The notes under the pieces were generated by a model. The model searched no databases. It worked only from the letters and a program-made list of their open reading frames with translations, and had not been told where the DNA came from. Both the position numbers and the translations under genes were made by a program. From Zygnema cylindricum (taxonomy: Eukaryota; Streptophyta; Zygnematophyceae; Zygnematales; Zygnemataceae), in the NCBI GenBank assembly GCA_037447655.1, contig JBBHKE010002909.1, forward strand, positions 299,886 to 363,885: DNA of 64,000 bases. The letters are read 5' to 3'. Positions 1 through 11,541 of this stretch are shown here, in pieces. The number at the start of each line of letters is the position of its first letter. The first letter of the stretch is position 1.

Positions 1-64
1 TTTTCCTTTTACATTTAATTTCTTAAGACTTAGAAAATACCTTGTAAATCTAGTTATTTCAACA
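1..64 (-). mobile_element. Copia-1 3' LTR, terminal fragment
   Basis: The first 64 bases end in 'ttatttcaaca', immediately followed by the polypurine tract (read on the minus strand) that precedes the Copia-1 pol. They resemble the start of the LTR-A family seen elsewhere in the window ('agacctagaaaatac...caaca'). Only the terminal piece lies in the window, so length and target duplication cannot be judged. Confidence 0.6.
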
Positions 65-2580
65 CTTCCCTTATTTTCTAGTCTAATTTTAATTTCTCTT
101 ATTATCCATATTTTTCTCTACAATTTTTTGACTTGGGAGAGGACACAAGTTTGGTCATCATATCAGCCACCATTTCCCCATCACCCCTATACACAAGATT
201 CAAAATTTTGTTTTCAACCTTTTCCCTCACAAAACTTAATCTTATGTCCATATGTTTAGCCTTGAAATGATATTTTAGATTGGCTGCCATTGCAATGGTT
301 GTCTTATTATCAAAAAAAAAGTCATGCATTCCCTCTTTCGTATACCTTAGTTTTTGCAATAAAGACCTGACCCACATCAACTCTTTCACAAGAGAAGAGG
401 CCATGTACTCAGCCTCCATAGTGGACTGAGCAACCACCTATTGTTGCTTGCTACTCGAATAGCAAACACATTCCCCCACATATAACATGTACCTAGAAGT
501 GCATCTTTTCATAGGTGCATCCCTATATCAGGCATCACTCCAAGTAGTGATGTTAGTGTTCTCCCCTCCCAAACGCCACCATTAATCCCCAGTTCCCACC
601 ACATATCTCATGACTCTCTTGGCTACCTCCTAATCTCTTTTTGTAGGATAGTTAAGACTCGTACTGAAAGCTCCAATTGTTGCCGCTATGTCTGGCCTAA
701 TAGAGTTCATAACGTAGATTAAGCTTCTTACAACCTGCGTGTAAGGAATACACTTCATAAAATGTCTCTCTTTTGGACTCATCTAATTATCTAAGATTAT
801 CACTCCTCCTTCTACACTCGGATCACCTACTTTTTTCAAGTCCATGGGAGTGGTACAACTGTTTGCCTTTTCCATCTTGAATATCTCAAGCATATTCCAT
901 ATAGTTTCTTTCTGAGTAAGTATCATAATGTTTTTCCCCTTATCTCTTTCCATCTGAATTCGGAAAATGCACTTGCCTTCCCCTAAATCTTTCATGTCAA
1001 ATTTGCTTCAAGATCTTTCTTTAACTTATTGATCTTTTCCATAGACTTGCTTAAAAACAACAAAGCATACACATTAATTGTAATGAAAATAACACCATTC
1101 TCATCCTCCAACATATAAATAAAATGGTTAGAACTGATCCGGATATATCCCAAATCGGTGAGAAACTCATCTAGTTTCTTATTCTATTGTTTCGGAGCCT
1201 GCTTAAGACCATATAAGGACTTTATGAATCTGCACACTTTGCTCTCCTCTCATTCTTCTTCAAACCCCTCTGGTTACCGCATGAATATTTCTTCCTTTAG
1301 CTCTCCATTGAGGAAGGCGGTCTTAATATCCATCTGCTGTATTTCCATGTCTTCCGCTTCCGCTAAGCTGAGGATATTCCTTACTGATGTGAACCAAACC
1401 ACTAGAGCAAATGTCACCTTATAATCTATCCCCTTTTTTTGGGTGAACCCCTTTGCTACCAACCGAGCTTTATATCTCTCAATGGTATTATCTGGATTTA
1501 ATTGAAGTTTAAACACCCATTTGCACCCAATCTGTTCTATCCAGAGGAGAGTCCACTTGCTCCCAAGCATTTCTTTCCATAATCGACGTCATCTCATCAT
1601 TTATGGCTCTAATCTATCTACCTTTCTCCGGACTGTCCATGACTCCGAGTATGACAGAGGCTCATCAGGGTGAGACAACTTAATTACTTTGTGAGTGGCC
1701 TGTTTTTCCTGTAGCCTTTTGCTGCTTTTTTGTCCTCCTTTAAAGTCTCAAACTGGAATGGAGGGAAGTCTTGGGTTCCTCCTCTTTGTCTCATCGGCTC
1801 TCCTATCTATAGAATCCGGTTCCGACTCCTCCTCTTTTGTCTCCTGGTAGTGTATAGAGATATCGGGATATTTTGGTATATCTCCGAGATCTTGGATCTC
1901 CTTTGAATCTACAACCATCTTTTCACTCATGTCCCATCAGGGATGATATGAGTCCTCCACACTCTCGAACTCAAAATTGATTCTTATCTTCTTGGTGTAT
2001 TTGAAAGGATCAAATGACTTCCCTTCATCCATGACAACAAGGTGCTTTACCAAAATAAATCTTGTGTAGCTAAGTCAAAGACTCTATATCCTTTGATATC
2101 TTCATCATATCCCACAAAATATCTCGGTATCCCTTTAGCATCTAGTTTCCAGTTTTCATATATGTGTTCAGACAGTAAAATTGACTACCGAATACTTTCA
2201 AGTGAGAAATATGTGGTTTCCTTCCAACCCATCTCTCATAGGCTATCATTCCTTTTACCGTTGTAGTAAGGACTCTATTCTTAATGTAGTTAGCACAATT
2301 CACGGCTTTTGCCCAAAACCTTTTTCCTATCTTCTTCTTGGCCAACATATTAGGTACACTATCTCTTAAAGTCCGGTTCAACCTCTTAGCTACCTCATTT
2401 TGTTCTAGATTTTTCGGTACAGCTTTTTGATTGTGAACTCCCTCATCTTTGAAGTATTCCTCAAACTGGTTAGAGGTATATTCTCCTTCATTTTCACTCA
2501 TTATTCTCTTAATGGGGGTTCTGTGCAATTTCTCACTCCAAGCTTTATATTCTTTGAGTAAGTTGGTGTTTTGACTTTGT
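65..2580 (-). pseudogene. Copia-1 pol remnant (integrase, reverse transcriptase, RNase H)
   Basis: Read on the minus strand from 2528 to 102 this is a Ty1/copia pol in the usual order. Integrase core is at about 2140-2530, with 'NEGEYTSNQFEEYF' and 'EQNEVAKRLNRTL'. The reverse transcriptase start, with 'GCKWVFKLQLNPDN', is at 1274-1570 and its C-terminal part at 783-995. RNase H, with 'STMEAEYMASS' and 'AKHMDIRLSFVREK', is at 102-437. The frame is broken many times. The YVDD catalytic motif expected near 1090-1110 reads as 'NVYALL', so the polymerase is dead. A polypurine tract (AAAATAAGGGAAG on the minus strand) lies at about 65-79. It is close in sequence to Copia-2 and Copia-3 but much more decayed, so it is an older insertion. 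Confidence 0.88.
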
Positions 2581-2830
2581 TTGATCCTATCCTAACATAT
2601 ATCCTGGTTTTCTTTTTGGATCTAACATCGAATTTGACTGATCTGTGTCTAGGCCAGACACTTGACTACTGAAAACATTTAAGTTTGAAACATCTGGTTT
2701 TCGGCCGGTCCATCTCTTATAAGGTGTTTGGCCTTTTACAGCTGAAGTCAGAACTTTACTATTAAGATAATTTGCAGAGTTCATAGCTTCGGCCCAAAAT
2801 CTCTTTCCTATCTTATGAAATTCCGTGGTC
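2581..2830 (-). pseudogene. Second copia integrase fragment (Copia-1b)
   Basis: About 250 bases repeat the integrase C-terminal region already present in Copia-1 but with a different sequence: 'GKRFWAEAMNSANYL', 'YKRWTGRKPDVSNL' and 'LDPKRKPGYMLG'. Two overlapping parts of the same domain lie in the same orientation, so this is a separate copy joined to Copia-1 by rearrangement or deletion rather than its continuation. It is only a fragment and cannot be active. Confidence 0.75.
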
Positions 2831-2930
2831 TCCATTGACACACAAATTGAGCAGCCTATGTAAAGCGTACTATAATATTTTCCCCTTCCAATTTCCCTCT
2901 TAATAAATGACACCCAAGCACACATATAAT

Positions 2931-3060
2931 CTGATCAACCTTAATCTTGTGAGAATAAGACTCCTTTGAGTCAAACGCAAAAAGAATCACTGAATTTGCT
3001 CCCCTGAGTAGTAAGTTATGGCTGGTCAAAGATGACCTTTGGCTAGTCAAATATGACCTT
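2931..3060 (-). mobile_element. LTR-A fragment
   Basis: The stretch containing 'gcaaaaagaatcactgaa' and 'cccctgagtagtaagttat' matches the U5 side of the LTR-A family found complete at 53861, 59262 and other places. Neither LTR end is present. It is followed directly by the LTR of Gypsy-1. Confidence 0.6.
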
Positions 3061-3066
3061 TATAGT

Positions 3067-3345
3067 TGTCGAGCGTGCTTGGGAAACATAAGAGAGGGGA
3101 CCACCGCTAGAAATAGAGTGCATTGGAGTCCCCAAATAACCCCCTTGAAATGCGGATGCTTCCCATAATGATGATCGTGCCCATTGATGCCCACATCCCT
3201 CCCTCAAAAATGCATGCAATATAGAGGAGACAACCGGATAGCAAATAGAAATGAGTGCATGGGGAGGTGGGAAGGTATTTCCTTTCTTCCCTTCCTTCTC
3301 CAACCGGGCCGAGAGAAGAGAGTGGGTTTAGACTGATCTCCTAAT
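3067..3345 (-). mobile_element. Gypsy-1 3' LTR (about 280 bp)
   Basis: It begins with 'tgtcgagcgtgc' and ends next to a run of C (the polypurine tract on the minus strand). The same sequence occurs at 25906-26249 and 27360-27641, with shared motifs such as 'atgcttccca' and 'gcccacatccctccc'. The boundaries come from comparing the three copies and from the adjacent polypurine tract. No target duplication was found. Confidence 0.6.
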
Positions 3346-6230
3346 CCCCCCCCCCCCTTTTAGTCAACTGTGACTAAGATATAAAATAAATAGCCGCCCA
3401 ATTCGCAGTTCCCACAAAAACATGTGTTGGAGGGTGGAGGACGTGGCTCCCACGAGGAGGGGAGATAGGCGTGATGCCAACATTGGCCGCACACGTTACA
3501 CAACAAGTCATTTCCTAGCTGAAAAGATAGATTGCAAGCTGAGGAATAGGAAGGTGGATCGGCAAAGTATGTCAAGTAGAAAGTGGGTTTGTCCTCCAAT
3601 CCTTCAAGATGACAAGAGGCCATATTGATATCATTCTCTTTAAATTTTCAGCCATAATTCCCCTCCAAGGAAAGAACCTATTTGTTAAAAACTTCTACCA
3701 CTTTCAAAATTACCCACCCGGCAGAAAAATCCAGCGTGTCATTTATTATCTTGCATCCGTTATACAAAGTCCCCGGGTAGAAATCGCTGTTGCCTTGGCA
3801 AATAATTCCCGCTCTAACGTTGAGAGTACCACAACTGATCTTGTTGTTGAGCGGCTTGTAAATTTCTCATGGCGAGAGTTATCTCTCGGTGGAATACTGT
3901 AGCTCTCTTGACGATCAGTTTTTGGATAGTCCCGTTGTTATCCATCTTCGAGAGGACCACCGCTTGGGCCGATGTTGCGTTGGGCAGGATGGGATGTCGT
4001 CCAAAAAAGACGAAGGAAGGGCTATGGAAGTGGAGAGAAGCCTGCCTGCTGAACCACTATCCCATGGCAATCTAAGGCACCCTCCCGTCCCACTCCCCTA
4101 AATCTTCTTCAACAGCGTATTTCCGTTTTGACCTCTTCACTGTTTGTACGTACCTTTCAGCCAAATCGTCGGCTTGTGGGTGGTCACGGCTATTCAACCA
4201 ATGGTGGATGAGGCATTTTTCCACGAGGTTGGAAAATTCTCTGGCAAATTCGGAGTGTTGGTCAGTTAGAACCTTTGCTGGCGCCCCAAATTGCGACAAC
4301 ACCCTCTAAAAAAAGGCGTCTGCAATTGCTTTGGACTCGTTGCGGGGCAACACCACTAACTCAATCCATTTCGAAAAATGTTTGCTCATGGCCAACACGA
4401 AGCGGTTTTGCTGCTTGCTGGTAAGAAGAGGTCCCAAAAGGTTCAGAGACAATTGATAAAACTTTCCTCGGATTTGCAGTGAATGAAGCTTTGTCCCGTT
4501 CTTTTTGTCGAAAGCTGCTTTGACTCGGTCATTAGAAGGGCATGTCTGTACAACTCGATTAACCTGGGTACGCAACCTGTGCCACCAATAAGACCTAGCA
4601 ACCAGGGAAGTGGGTCTTTTTTGCTCAAAATGTCCGCATTATTGATGAAGGCGAGTGAACAAAGTTTCTCGATCTGATGGGGGAGGAACCATTTTCCTCG
4701 TTCTGTCAGCCCATTTCTGGAGGAGAATGCTTTGGTCCTAGTCATAGGCCGCCATCTGGATTTGAACACAGGAGAATTAAACTCTAGCGAGGTGGGAGAG
4801 AGGGGATCCCTGCTGGATGGTTTGGAGAGAATCAAGGTCATTCCAAATATCCTTTCTTTGAGCTTCTATCAAAGCTTACCCCTCCACCTCTGCCGGATAT
4901 GTCGAGAGTTCCCCCCTAGATCAAAGAAGCATGATAGAGGCGGACGAGGCTTTAATAATGTGTAAATTGATCTCCGAGTCCTCATCGTGTGGAGCACCGG
5001 TGGAGTCCAACGTGGAAGGATCGGGATTGCGGCTAAGTCTGTCAACATTCCCGTGGATTTCTTCTGCCCGGTGGATAATGCTGAAATCATATTCTTGCAG
5101 GATCAAAACCCATCTCGCGAGTTTGACGGTTAACATACTGTTTTCCATTATCCATTTGAGAGGTTGATGGTCCGTAATAAGTATTAACCGGACCTCGTAC
5201 AAATAGGGTAGGAAATGGTGGATTTCCCAAACAGTTGTAAAGAGCTCTCCTTGATAACTGTTGTAGTTTCCCTCTGCCTTGTAGTTACTCTTGCTGGCGT
5301 AAGCCACAACATACTCACCTCTAGCGTCATCAATTTGAGCCTAAGCTGCCCCAAATCTAAACCTACTCCAATCAGTGTAAAGGAGGAAAGGTTTTTGGTG
5401 ATCACGCATTCGGAGCACAAGGTGGTGTTTTAGCGAATCTTTCAAGAAATAGAAGGCAATATGCTGTTTTTCCGCTCATTGCCACTCTAAGTCTTTGCGC
5501 AGCAACTGATTGAGATGTTAGGCATGATTGCTGAACTCGAGGATGAACCTCTGGTAATAATTTAATGGCCAAGAAATGTTCAAAGGGTAGAGATGTCTTG
5601 TGGTGGAGGAAGCGCATCAAGGGCCGCAACCTTGACCATATAGGGGCCCACTGTCCTAAGTGTAACTTCATGTCAAAGGTAAATAATTTTCTCCACCCCA
5701 AAAATACCTTTGCCGGGGTGGCATTTTAAGCTTACTGCTTGAAGTGCCTGAAAGACAATCTGGGCATGCTCAAGGTGTTCCTCAAACATCTTAGAGAAGA
5801 TTATAACATCATCAATGTAACACCGAGCACAATCTATTCCTTAGAGCGCCTTGTCCATTGCCTGTAGGAATTTGGCTGGTGCATTTTTCAGCTCGAAAGG
5901 CATGTAAATCCATTCATATAACCGAAATCCTTCCAAAAATGTTGTCCTCTCCCAGTGCTATGGTTTGATTGCAATTTGACGAAACCCGTTTTTTATGTCT
6001 AAGGTGGAGTAAATTGTGGCCCGTGCAAGAGAGTCGAAAATCTCTTTCGGAGTTGGCATTGGATAACGGTCGAAAATAAATGCAGCCTTTAGCATTCGAA
6101 AGTCGCCGCACATCGTGAAATTTACAGTTTACCTAGAAAAATCTTTTTTAGGAGGAATAACACTCAAAGAAGCAAATACATGGAGTTTGGTTCTCTCTTG
6201 AACCAATTCTACTGCTGCTAATGTCTACAC
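3346..6230 (-). pseudogene. Gypsy-1 pol remnant (RT, RNase H, integrase, PHD finger)
   Basis: A Ty3/gypsy pol read on the minus strand. Reverse transcriptase lies at about 5690-6200, with 'ATIYSTLDIKNGF' and 'CYIDDVIIFSK' near 5807-5835. RNase H is at 4921-5307, with 'MAYASKSN' and 'ITDHQPLKWIME'. Integrase follows: zinc-binding 'CPSNDRVKAAF' and core at 4306-4575, then 'KVLTDQHSEFAREF' and 'RDHPQADDLAERY' at 4072-4302. The first catalytic Asp appears replaced by Asn ('LSLNLLGP'). A PHD-like finger ends the protein. A G-rich polypurine tract (run of C at 3346-3358 on the plus strand) precedes the LTR. Several frameshifts and stops make it inactive. It is closely related to Gypsy-2, but no methyltransferase is visible before its RT. 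Confidence 0.88.
3405..3536 (-). other. PHD-finger-like domain at the C-terminus of Gypsy-1 pol
   Basis: The minus-strand frame shows spaced zinc ligands: a Cys after 'SSA', then 'LLCNVCGQCWHHAYL', then 'CFCGNC'. This is the second half of a C4HC3 PHD finger (C-x2-C, then His, hydrophobic core, then C-x2-C). The Cys after the His is Tyr here, the Trp before the last pair is Cys, and the second Cys of the first pair is missing, so this copy is degraded. The homologous positions in Gypsy-2 and Gypsy-3 supply most of the missing ligands, which is why it is called a PHD finger. Confidence 0.6.
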
Positions 6231-7026
6231 TTTAGTGGTGATGAACTCCTTCTCTTTGAAGCTGAGAGGATACTACTTCTGCGAAACAGTTGCCGTCTCG
6301 TCTATCAGGTTAATTTGGAAAGGATTTCCTTTTTAGATACCTAGATTTGTGTTTGACTAGCAGAACACCTGTTTTTTTCTAGACAAAAATTTGAGAGTTG
6401 GGCCTTTTGCTGATAATCTAACTTTTTCCCCGAGGTCAAATCCATTTTTCCTAGTTCAACTACTACCTAGGCTTTCGATGGTTGATCCTAGCTTGTGATA
6501 TCCAATCCCAGTTCCACCTGTGGGTCCACTTTCCCCCTGCCTGCTAGGACGCTAAATCAGACAACTTCAGCTAACGTGTCCCTTTCTCAACCACCGCTTC
6601 CCCCCACTGGAGAAACACTCGGGTGTTGAATGTGATATTTTCTCCTTCCTCTCCCCCCCTCAAGCAGTAAAGTTGCGTGCATTGCCAACAATTGGTGAGC
6701 TTGAAGGTAACTCCTCCTATATTCAAAGGACAAGAGACTTGAAAATGCAAAAGCATGTTTTACGACCCATATGATGGCAATTAAATCCATGCTTCGCCCT
6801 ATTTAGCTACACCTTTGGAGGTGTAACAATACATGGTGCGGCTGTGGTTTCCTGATAGAATCCCATGGCTTGTTCTCGTTCTGCAATTGTCTCTGTGGTC
6901 TAGGTTTTTTGTTACATAATCGAAGATCATTCACGTTGATCTTATCCGATATGCATGGATATGAGGAAGGGAAACCAACGTAGGAAGGACTCGACGCTAA
7001 AGTCCTAGCTTGTTACACCTTAAGAA
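6231..7026 (-). other. Gypsy-1 upstream region, possible protease remnant
   Basis: This lies upstream of the Gypsy-1 reverse transcriptase in the direction of translation. Short coding-like stretches such as 'VSCPLNIGGVTFKL' (6571-6756) and 'DWISQARINHRKPR' (about 6470-6500) look like parts of a retropepsin and its linker, but no D-S/T-G active site was found and stops are frequent. About 6790-7026 shows nothing recognisable. Confidence 0.35.
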
Positions 7027-7290
7027 TAAAACTCTGAGACCTCCATAGGTCCTCTAAGTAGCCATCTCACACAAAGCCTCTAAGATAACCATGATCCCAT
7101 TGTGTTTCAGCAAAATTAACTGTCACCTTGAAAGAGAAAAACTCCAACCAACATCACCCCTCTGATCAGAAGACTCTCTTGAGTCTATAACAAAAAGAAT
7201 CCGTAAATTTACTCTTCTGAGAAGAATGTTATGGCTTGTCAAAAATGACCTTTATATTTTAAATCTCTCTTAGAGAGAGGTACATCAATA
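7027..7290 (-). mobile_element. LTR-A fragment (first about 260 bp on the plus strand)
   Basis: 'aaactctgagacctccat' and the following sequence reproduce the beginning (as read on the plus strand) of the LTR-A family, then stop after 'cttagagagagg'. A complete LTR of the same family starts ten bases later, at 7300. The pair looks like a tandem partial LTR, left either by insertion beside an older copy or by unequal recombination. Confidence 0.7.
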
Positions 7291-7299
7291 TCACTAAGT

Positions 7300-8355
7300 C
7301 GAAACTCTAAGACCTCCATAAGTCCTCAAAGTGGACAGCTTCAAAGAAGCCTCTAACATAACTTTGACCCCTTTGTGTTTCAACAAAAACAACTGCCTCC
7401 TTGTCAGACAAAAACACTCATCACCTGCACCCCTGTGAACGGAAGACTCCTCTGAGTTTATAGCAAAAAGAATCTCTCAATTTGCTCCCTTGAGAAGTAA
7501 GTTATGGAGGGTCAAAGTTGACCTTTTGTACATAAGCTCTCTGGGAGAGAGGGTCCTATCTCCTAATTTTTCTAAGTCCTATCTCTCTCACAGACTTTAT
7601 CTATTGATGTACGGAACCAATTAGATTACAGTTCCGTACGCCAAAGTATATCTGCCGGTGTACTTTATGTACGGACATTTTCCGACATGGCCTAAATGTC
7701 GACACATGTCATATCCGGATTCGGTGCCATAATCTCCGGAGATTCCATGATCCAATGTAATTTCGCCACGTGTCATCTGATGTGGCGATGGCCACAAATC
7801 GCCGAAATCTTCTTCCGCAATCTCGGCGCTAATTCCGATCGTCCGATTAAATCTGATTTTAATCCTAGCCGTAATAACTAGATGCGCGTTATTCTTTTCA
7901 CTTAAGAAATAAATGTGCGGTATTGATTTCTTGTCGATACCGTAATCCGTACTTATACATTACCGGATCTATGTATCCCGTTAACAATTGCAGTTAAATA
8001 ATTTATCCTACGTATACATGTTTAAATAAATATCAAACTATATAGTAGGTAACACTAGTTCTAGACTTAACGGCTATGGCTACCGGCTATCCACTGTCTG
8101 CCGGCCGGTAGGTACAGAGATCAAATCCTGTGGCCGGCACATACCTTTTAGATAAAACAAATCCCTAACTAAAATAAATTTCCCATAAACCTCTGGATAG
8201 CCTAGGTAGCCATGGCTCTAGCTCCCTCTACAATTTCTTAGTGATTGCGACAAGTTTGAGAGTTGGAAAGAGGAGTTAGAGGTAGACTGCCTCGGCTTCT
8301 TTCTATATTTCTATTTAGACCTAAAAAATACTAAAATGGACCATTAATTTCTACA
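7300..8355 (-). mobile_element. Copia-2 3' LTR (LTR-A family)
   Basis: It runs from 'cgaaactctaag' (one base changed from the family 'tgaaactctgag') to 'tttctaca', next to a polypurine tract on the minus strand (AAAATAAGGGGAA). Length 1056 bp, close to the 1048 and 1050 bp LTRs of Copia-3, with which it aligns throughout. It holds the family features: a hairpin at 8222-8276, the tRNA T-arm-like palindrome 'ggatcaaatcc' near 8120, and G-box-like 'cacgtgtc' near 7770. No 5' LTR survives. Confidence 0.88.
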
Positions 8356-10940
8356 TTCCCCTTATTTTCAGTCAATCTTTAATTTTAGACCGTTTTTCTC
8401 TCTGCAGAAAATTAGTTTAGGGGAAGCCACAGGTTTGGTCATCATATCTGCTACCATCTCACTATCTCGTCTGTACTCTAAACTGATTATTTTAATGTCT
8501 ACTTTCTCTCTAACAAAGCTGAGTCTGAGTTCCATGTGTTTGGCTTTAAAATGATGTTTAGGATTGGTAGAAATAGCGATTGCTGCCTGATTATCACAAA
8601 AAAAAATCTGCACACCACTCTTAAGGTGACCAAGCTCACCAAGCAAAGACTTGACCCACATCAATTCTTTTACAGCAGAGCAAGAGGCCATATACTCAGC
8701 CTCCATGGTGGACTGAGCAATAACCTTTTGCTGTTTGCTACTCCAACAGCAAGCCCCATCACCCACATATAATACATATCCAGAAGTGCATCTCCTCATC
8801 GGAGCATCACCATAACTGGCATCACTCCAAGTAGTGATGTCAGTATTCTCCCCACCCAAATGCAACCATAGATCCCTAGTTCCTATCAAATATCTAAGGA
8901 CTCTCTTAGCTGCCTCCCAATCCTTCTTAGTGGGAGCATTTAGACTTCTACTCAGCACTCCTACAGCTGCAGCTAAATCCGGCCGGGTACAATTCATAAA
9001 ATAGATTAGACTTCCCACTACTTGCCTGTAAGGAATAGTCTGCATGAACTTCTGTTCTTCAGGAGATAATTCCTCGTCTAAGACTATGACTCCTTCTTCC
9101 TCACTCCCCTCACTTCCCTTCTTCAACTCCATTGGAGTTGTACAACTATTAGCTTTATCCATTTGAAATTTTTCAAGCATGTTCCCTATTGCTTCTTTTT
9201 GAGTCAATCTTATAATTTTTCTTTTTCGGTCTCTCTCTACTTGAATTCCCAAAATATATTTTGCTTCCCCCATATCCTTCATTTCAAATCTCCCCTTAAG
9301 ATCGGTTTTCAGTTTATTAATTTTTTCCATTGATTTACTTAAAACAAGCAAATCATCAACATAAATTGCAATAAATATAACACCTTCCTCATCTTCGAAA
9401 ACATAGATTGAGTGATCTGAGCTGATCCGAATATATCCATGACCGCTAAGAAATTCATCAAGCTTCTTCTTCCATTGTCGAGGCGCCTGTTTCAAACCAT
9501 AAAGAGATTTAATCAGCCGGCATACCTTACTCTCCTCTCCTTCCTCCACAAACCCTTCGGGTTGTCGCATGAAGATCTCCTCTTCCAATTCTCTATACAA
9601 AGAGGTTGTCTTGCTGTCCATCTGGTGCACTTCCATGTTTTCCGCTGCTGCTAGGCTGAGAAGTATGCCGACGGAGGGAAATCTGACCATCGGGGCAAAG
9701 GTTTCCTCGTAGTCAATTCCCTCCTTTTGTGTAAATCCCTTTGCCACTAATCCGGCCTTGTAACGCTCGATTGTGTTATCTGGGTTCAGTTTTAATTTGA
9801 AAACCCACTTACAATCGATTGGTTTTCGGTTACGTGGACAATCCACCAGCTCCCAAGTATCGGCTGCCATGATTGAGGCCATCTCCTCATTGATGGATGT
9901 CTTCCACTAGTTTCTTTTTGGACAAGTCATCGCCTCTCTATAAGTTTGGGGTTCATCTTGATGAGATAGTTTAGTTACCTTGTTATTAACTTGTTTTTCT
10001 TGTAGTCTTTTGCTACTTCTCCTCCCCCCCTTAAAATCTGAGGCCGGAATAGATGGTTCTCGTGGATTCTTTCGAACAAACTCGGCTTCTCCCCTTTCCC
10101 TTGATTCCAAATCATTTTCCACCACGTCTTCCGCTTCGGGTAGAGTTGTCACTGGAGTTTCCACAGCCGAGTCTTTTCTGGTCTGATTTGTAACTGCAAG
10201 AATGTCATCTTCTCTAAAACCAGGATAGTTAGGAAGCTCAAAGTCATCGGAATTTTTTGACTCAAATCTGATTTTTAGTGACTTTGTATATTTGAAGGGA
10301 TCCACAGACTTTCCTTCATCAATAACTACTAGATGCTTTACTACGATTATATCTTCCCTTTTTAGATCATAAACTCTATATCCTTTAACATCCTCATCAT
10401 ATCCTAATAAGTATCTCGGATTTCCTTTCGGATCTAGCTTCCAATTGGACCAATCAGTATCTAGACTGAATACTTGACTGCCGAAAACCTATAAGTGAGA
10501 TATGTCGCCTGTCTTTCTCTCATAAGGTGTTTGATCTTTTATAGCTAAAGGAAAAACTCTATTTTTGAGGTAATTAGCACAGTTCATTGCTTCTGCCCGA
10601 AACCTTTTTCCTATCTTCTTATGTGACAACATACTTCTAGCACTATCACTTAGTGTTCTATTTAACCTTTTGGCTACCCCATTCTGTTCCGAGTTTTCTA
10701 GTTTTGTCTTTTGGTGTTGGACCCCATCTTCCCACAGAAAATCCTCAAACTGGTTAGAAGTATACTCTCCACCATTGTCACTCTTTATTCTCTTGATTCG
10801 AGTTTCATGGAGTTTTTCGCTCCATGCTTTATATTGTCTAAAACAATTCTGAGCTTTGGACTTGTTTTTAAATAAATACACTCGGGAATACTGAGACGAA
10901 TCATCAATGATAGTCATTTGTGTCCCTTTTCCCTTTGCAT
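8356..10940 (-). pseudogene. Copia-2 pol, 5'-truncated
   Basis: A single minus-strand frame from 10917 to 8368 encodes copia integrase C-terminal half, reverse transcriptase and RNase H. Visible motifs: 'SDNGGEYTSNQFE', 'NSEQNGVAKRLNRTL', 'CKWVFKLKLNPDN', the intact catalytic 'IAIYVDDLLVLSK' (about 9320-9370), 'WSDASYGDAP', 'STMEAEYMASC' and 'FFCDNQAAIA'. Only two in-frame stops interrupt it (near 9906 and 10490), both replacing residues that are Trp and Lys in Copia-3. The 504-residue RT/RNase H part (8368-9882) is open. Gag, protease, the integrase zinc finger and the 5' LTR are missing upstream of about 10940, where unrelated sequence starts. It is a sister copy of Copia-3. Confidence 0.93.
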
Positions 10941-11541
10941 AAAGTCAACATAAATTAATAGAATTTTGAATTATTAACGCGTAACAATTTGAATGAGTAG
11001 GCAGTATTATTTTGTAATCTGAAAATATAATACAGAGGTCCTTCACTGAAATTAAGACTATAGTTCATATTTCGAATATGGAGATAATTTGAGAAATGTA
11101 CCCGTTTTAAGCGTCAATTTACTAGCTCTAGATTTAAACAATTTTCAAAAAAATAAAATTGGGCTTCCACAATATTTAATTTGTTTTAATGCACATGCAG
11201 TCATTTTGGTTACCGATTTGACAAAACAACACATTCCACTTAAATATGTTTACCATGATTTCAATTCATACATCAAAACTGTTAATTTGGACATCATTTC
11301 CCTTCGCAAATAAGTATGTAAAAAAAAAGTTTAACGCAATTTCAAAATCGTATCAAATACACAAGGTAATGATATCTCAAAGCGTTATAGATCTTGATCC
11401 CAAATAACTAAATATCCCAGCCCACTTTACCGAAGATGAACGATTACTCACTACAAAATTTAAAAAAACACCTCCAACTCTCCCTATACTCTCTCAAACT
11501 TCCCACCCTCGACCTTACCCTCAATATCTAATTTCCCTCTA
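10941..11541. other. AT-rich non-coding stretch
   Basis: Between the truncated Copia-2 and the protease pseudogene. The sequence is A/T rich and I see no motif, repeat or convincing coding frame in it. Confidence 0.5.

Noticed and set aside
5215-5433. Plus-strand frames across the gypsy and copia regions
   Set aside because: They mirror minus-strand pol reading frames and have no independent motifs.
6571-6790. A methyltransferase in Gypsy-1
   Set aside because: No PCQ, ENV or FxGxG motif in any minus-strand frame between RT and the LTR fragment; only protease-like traces.
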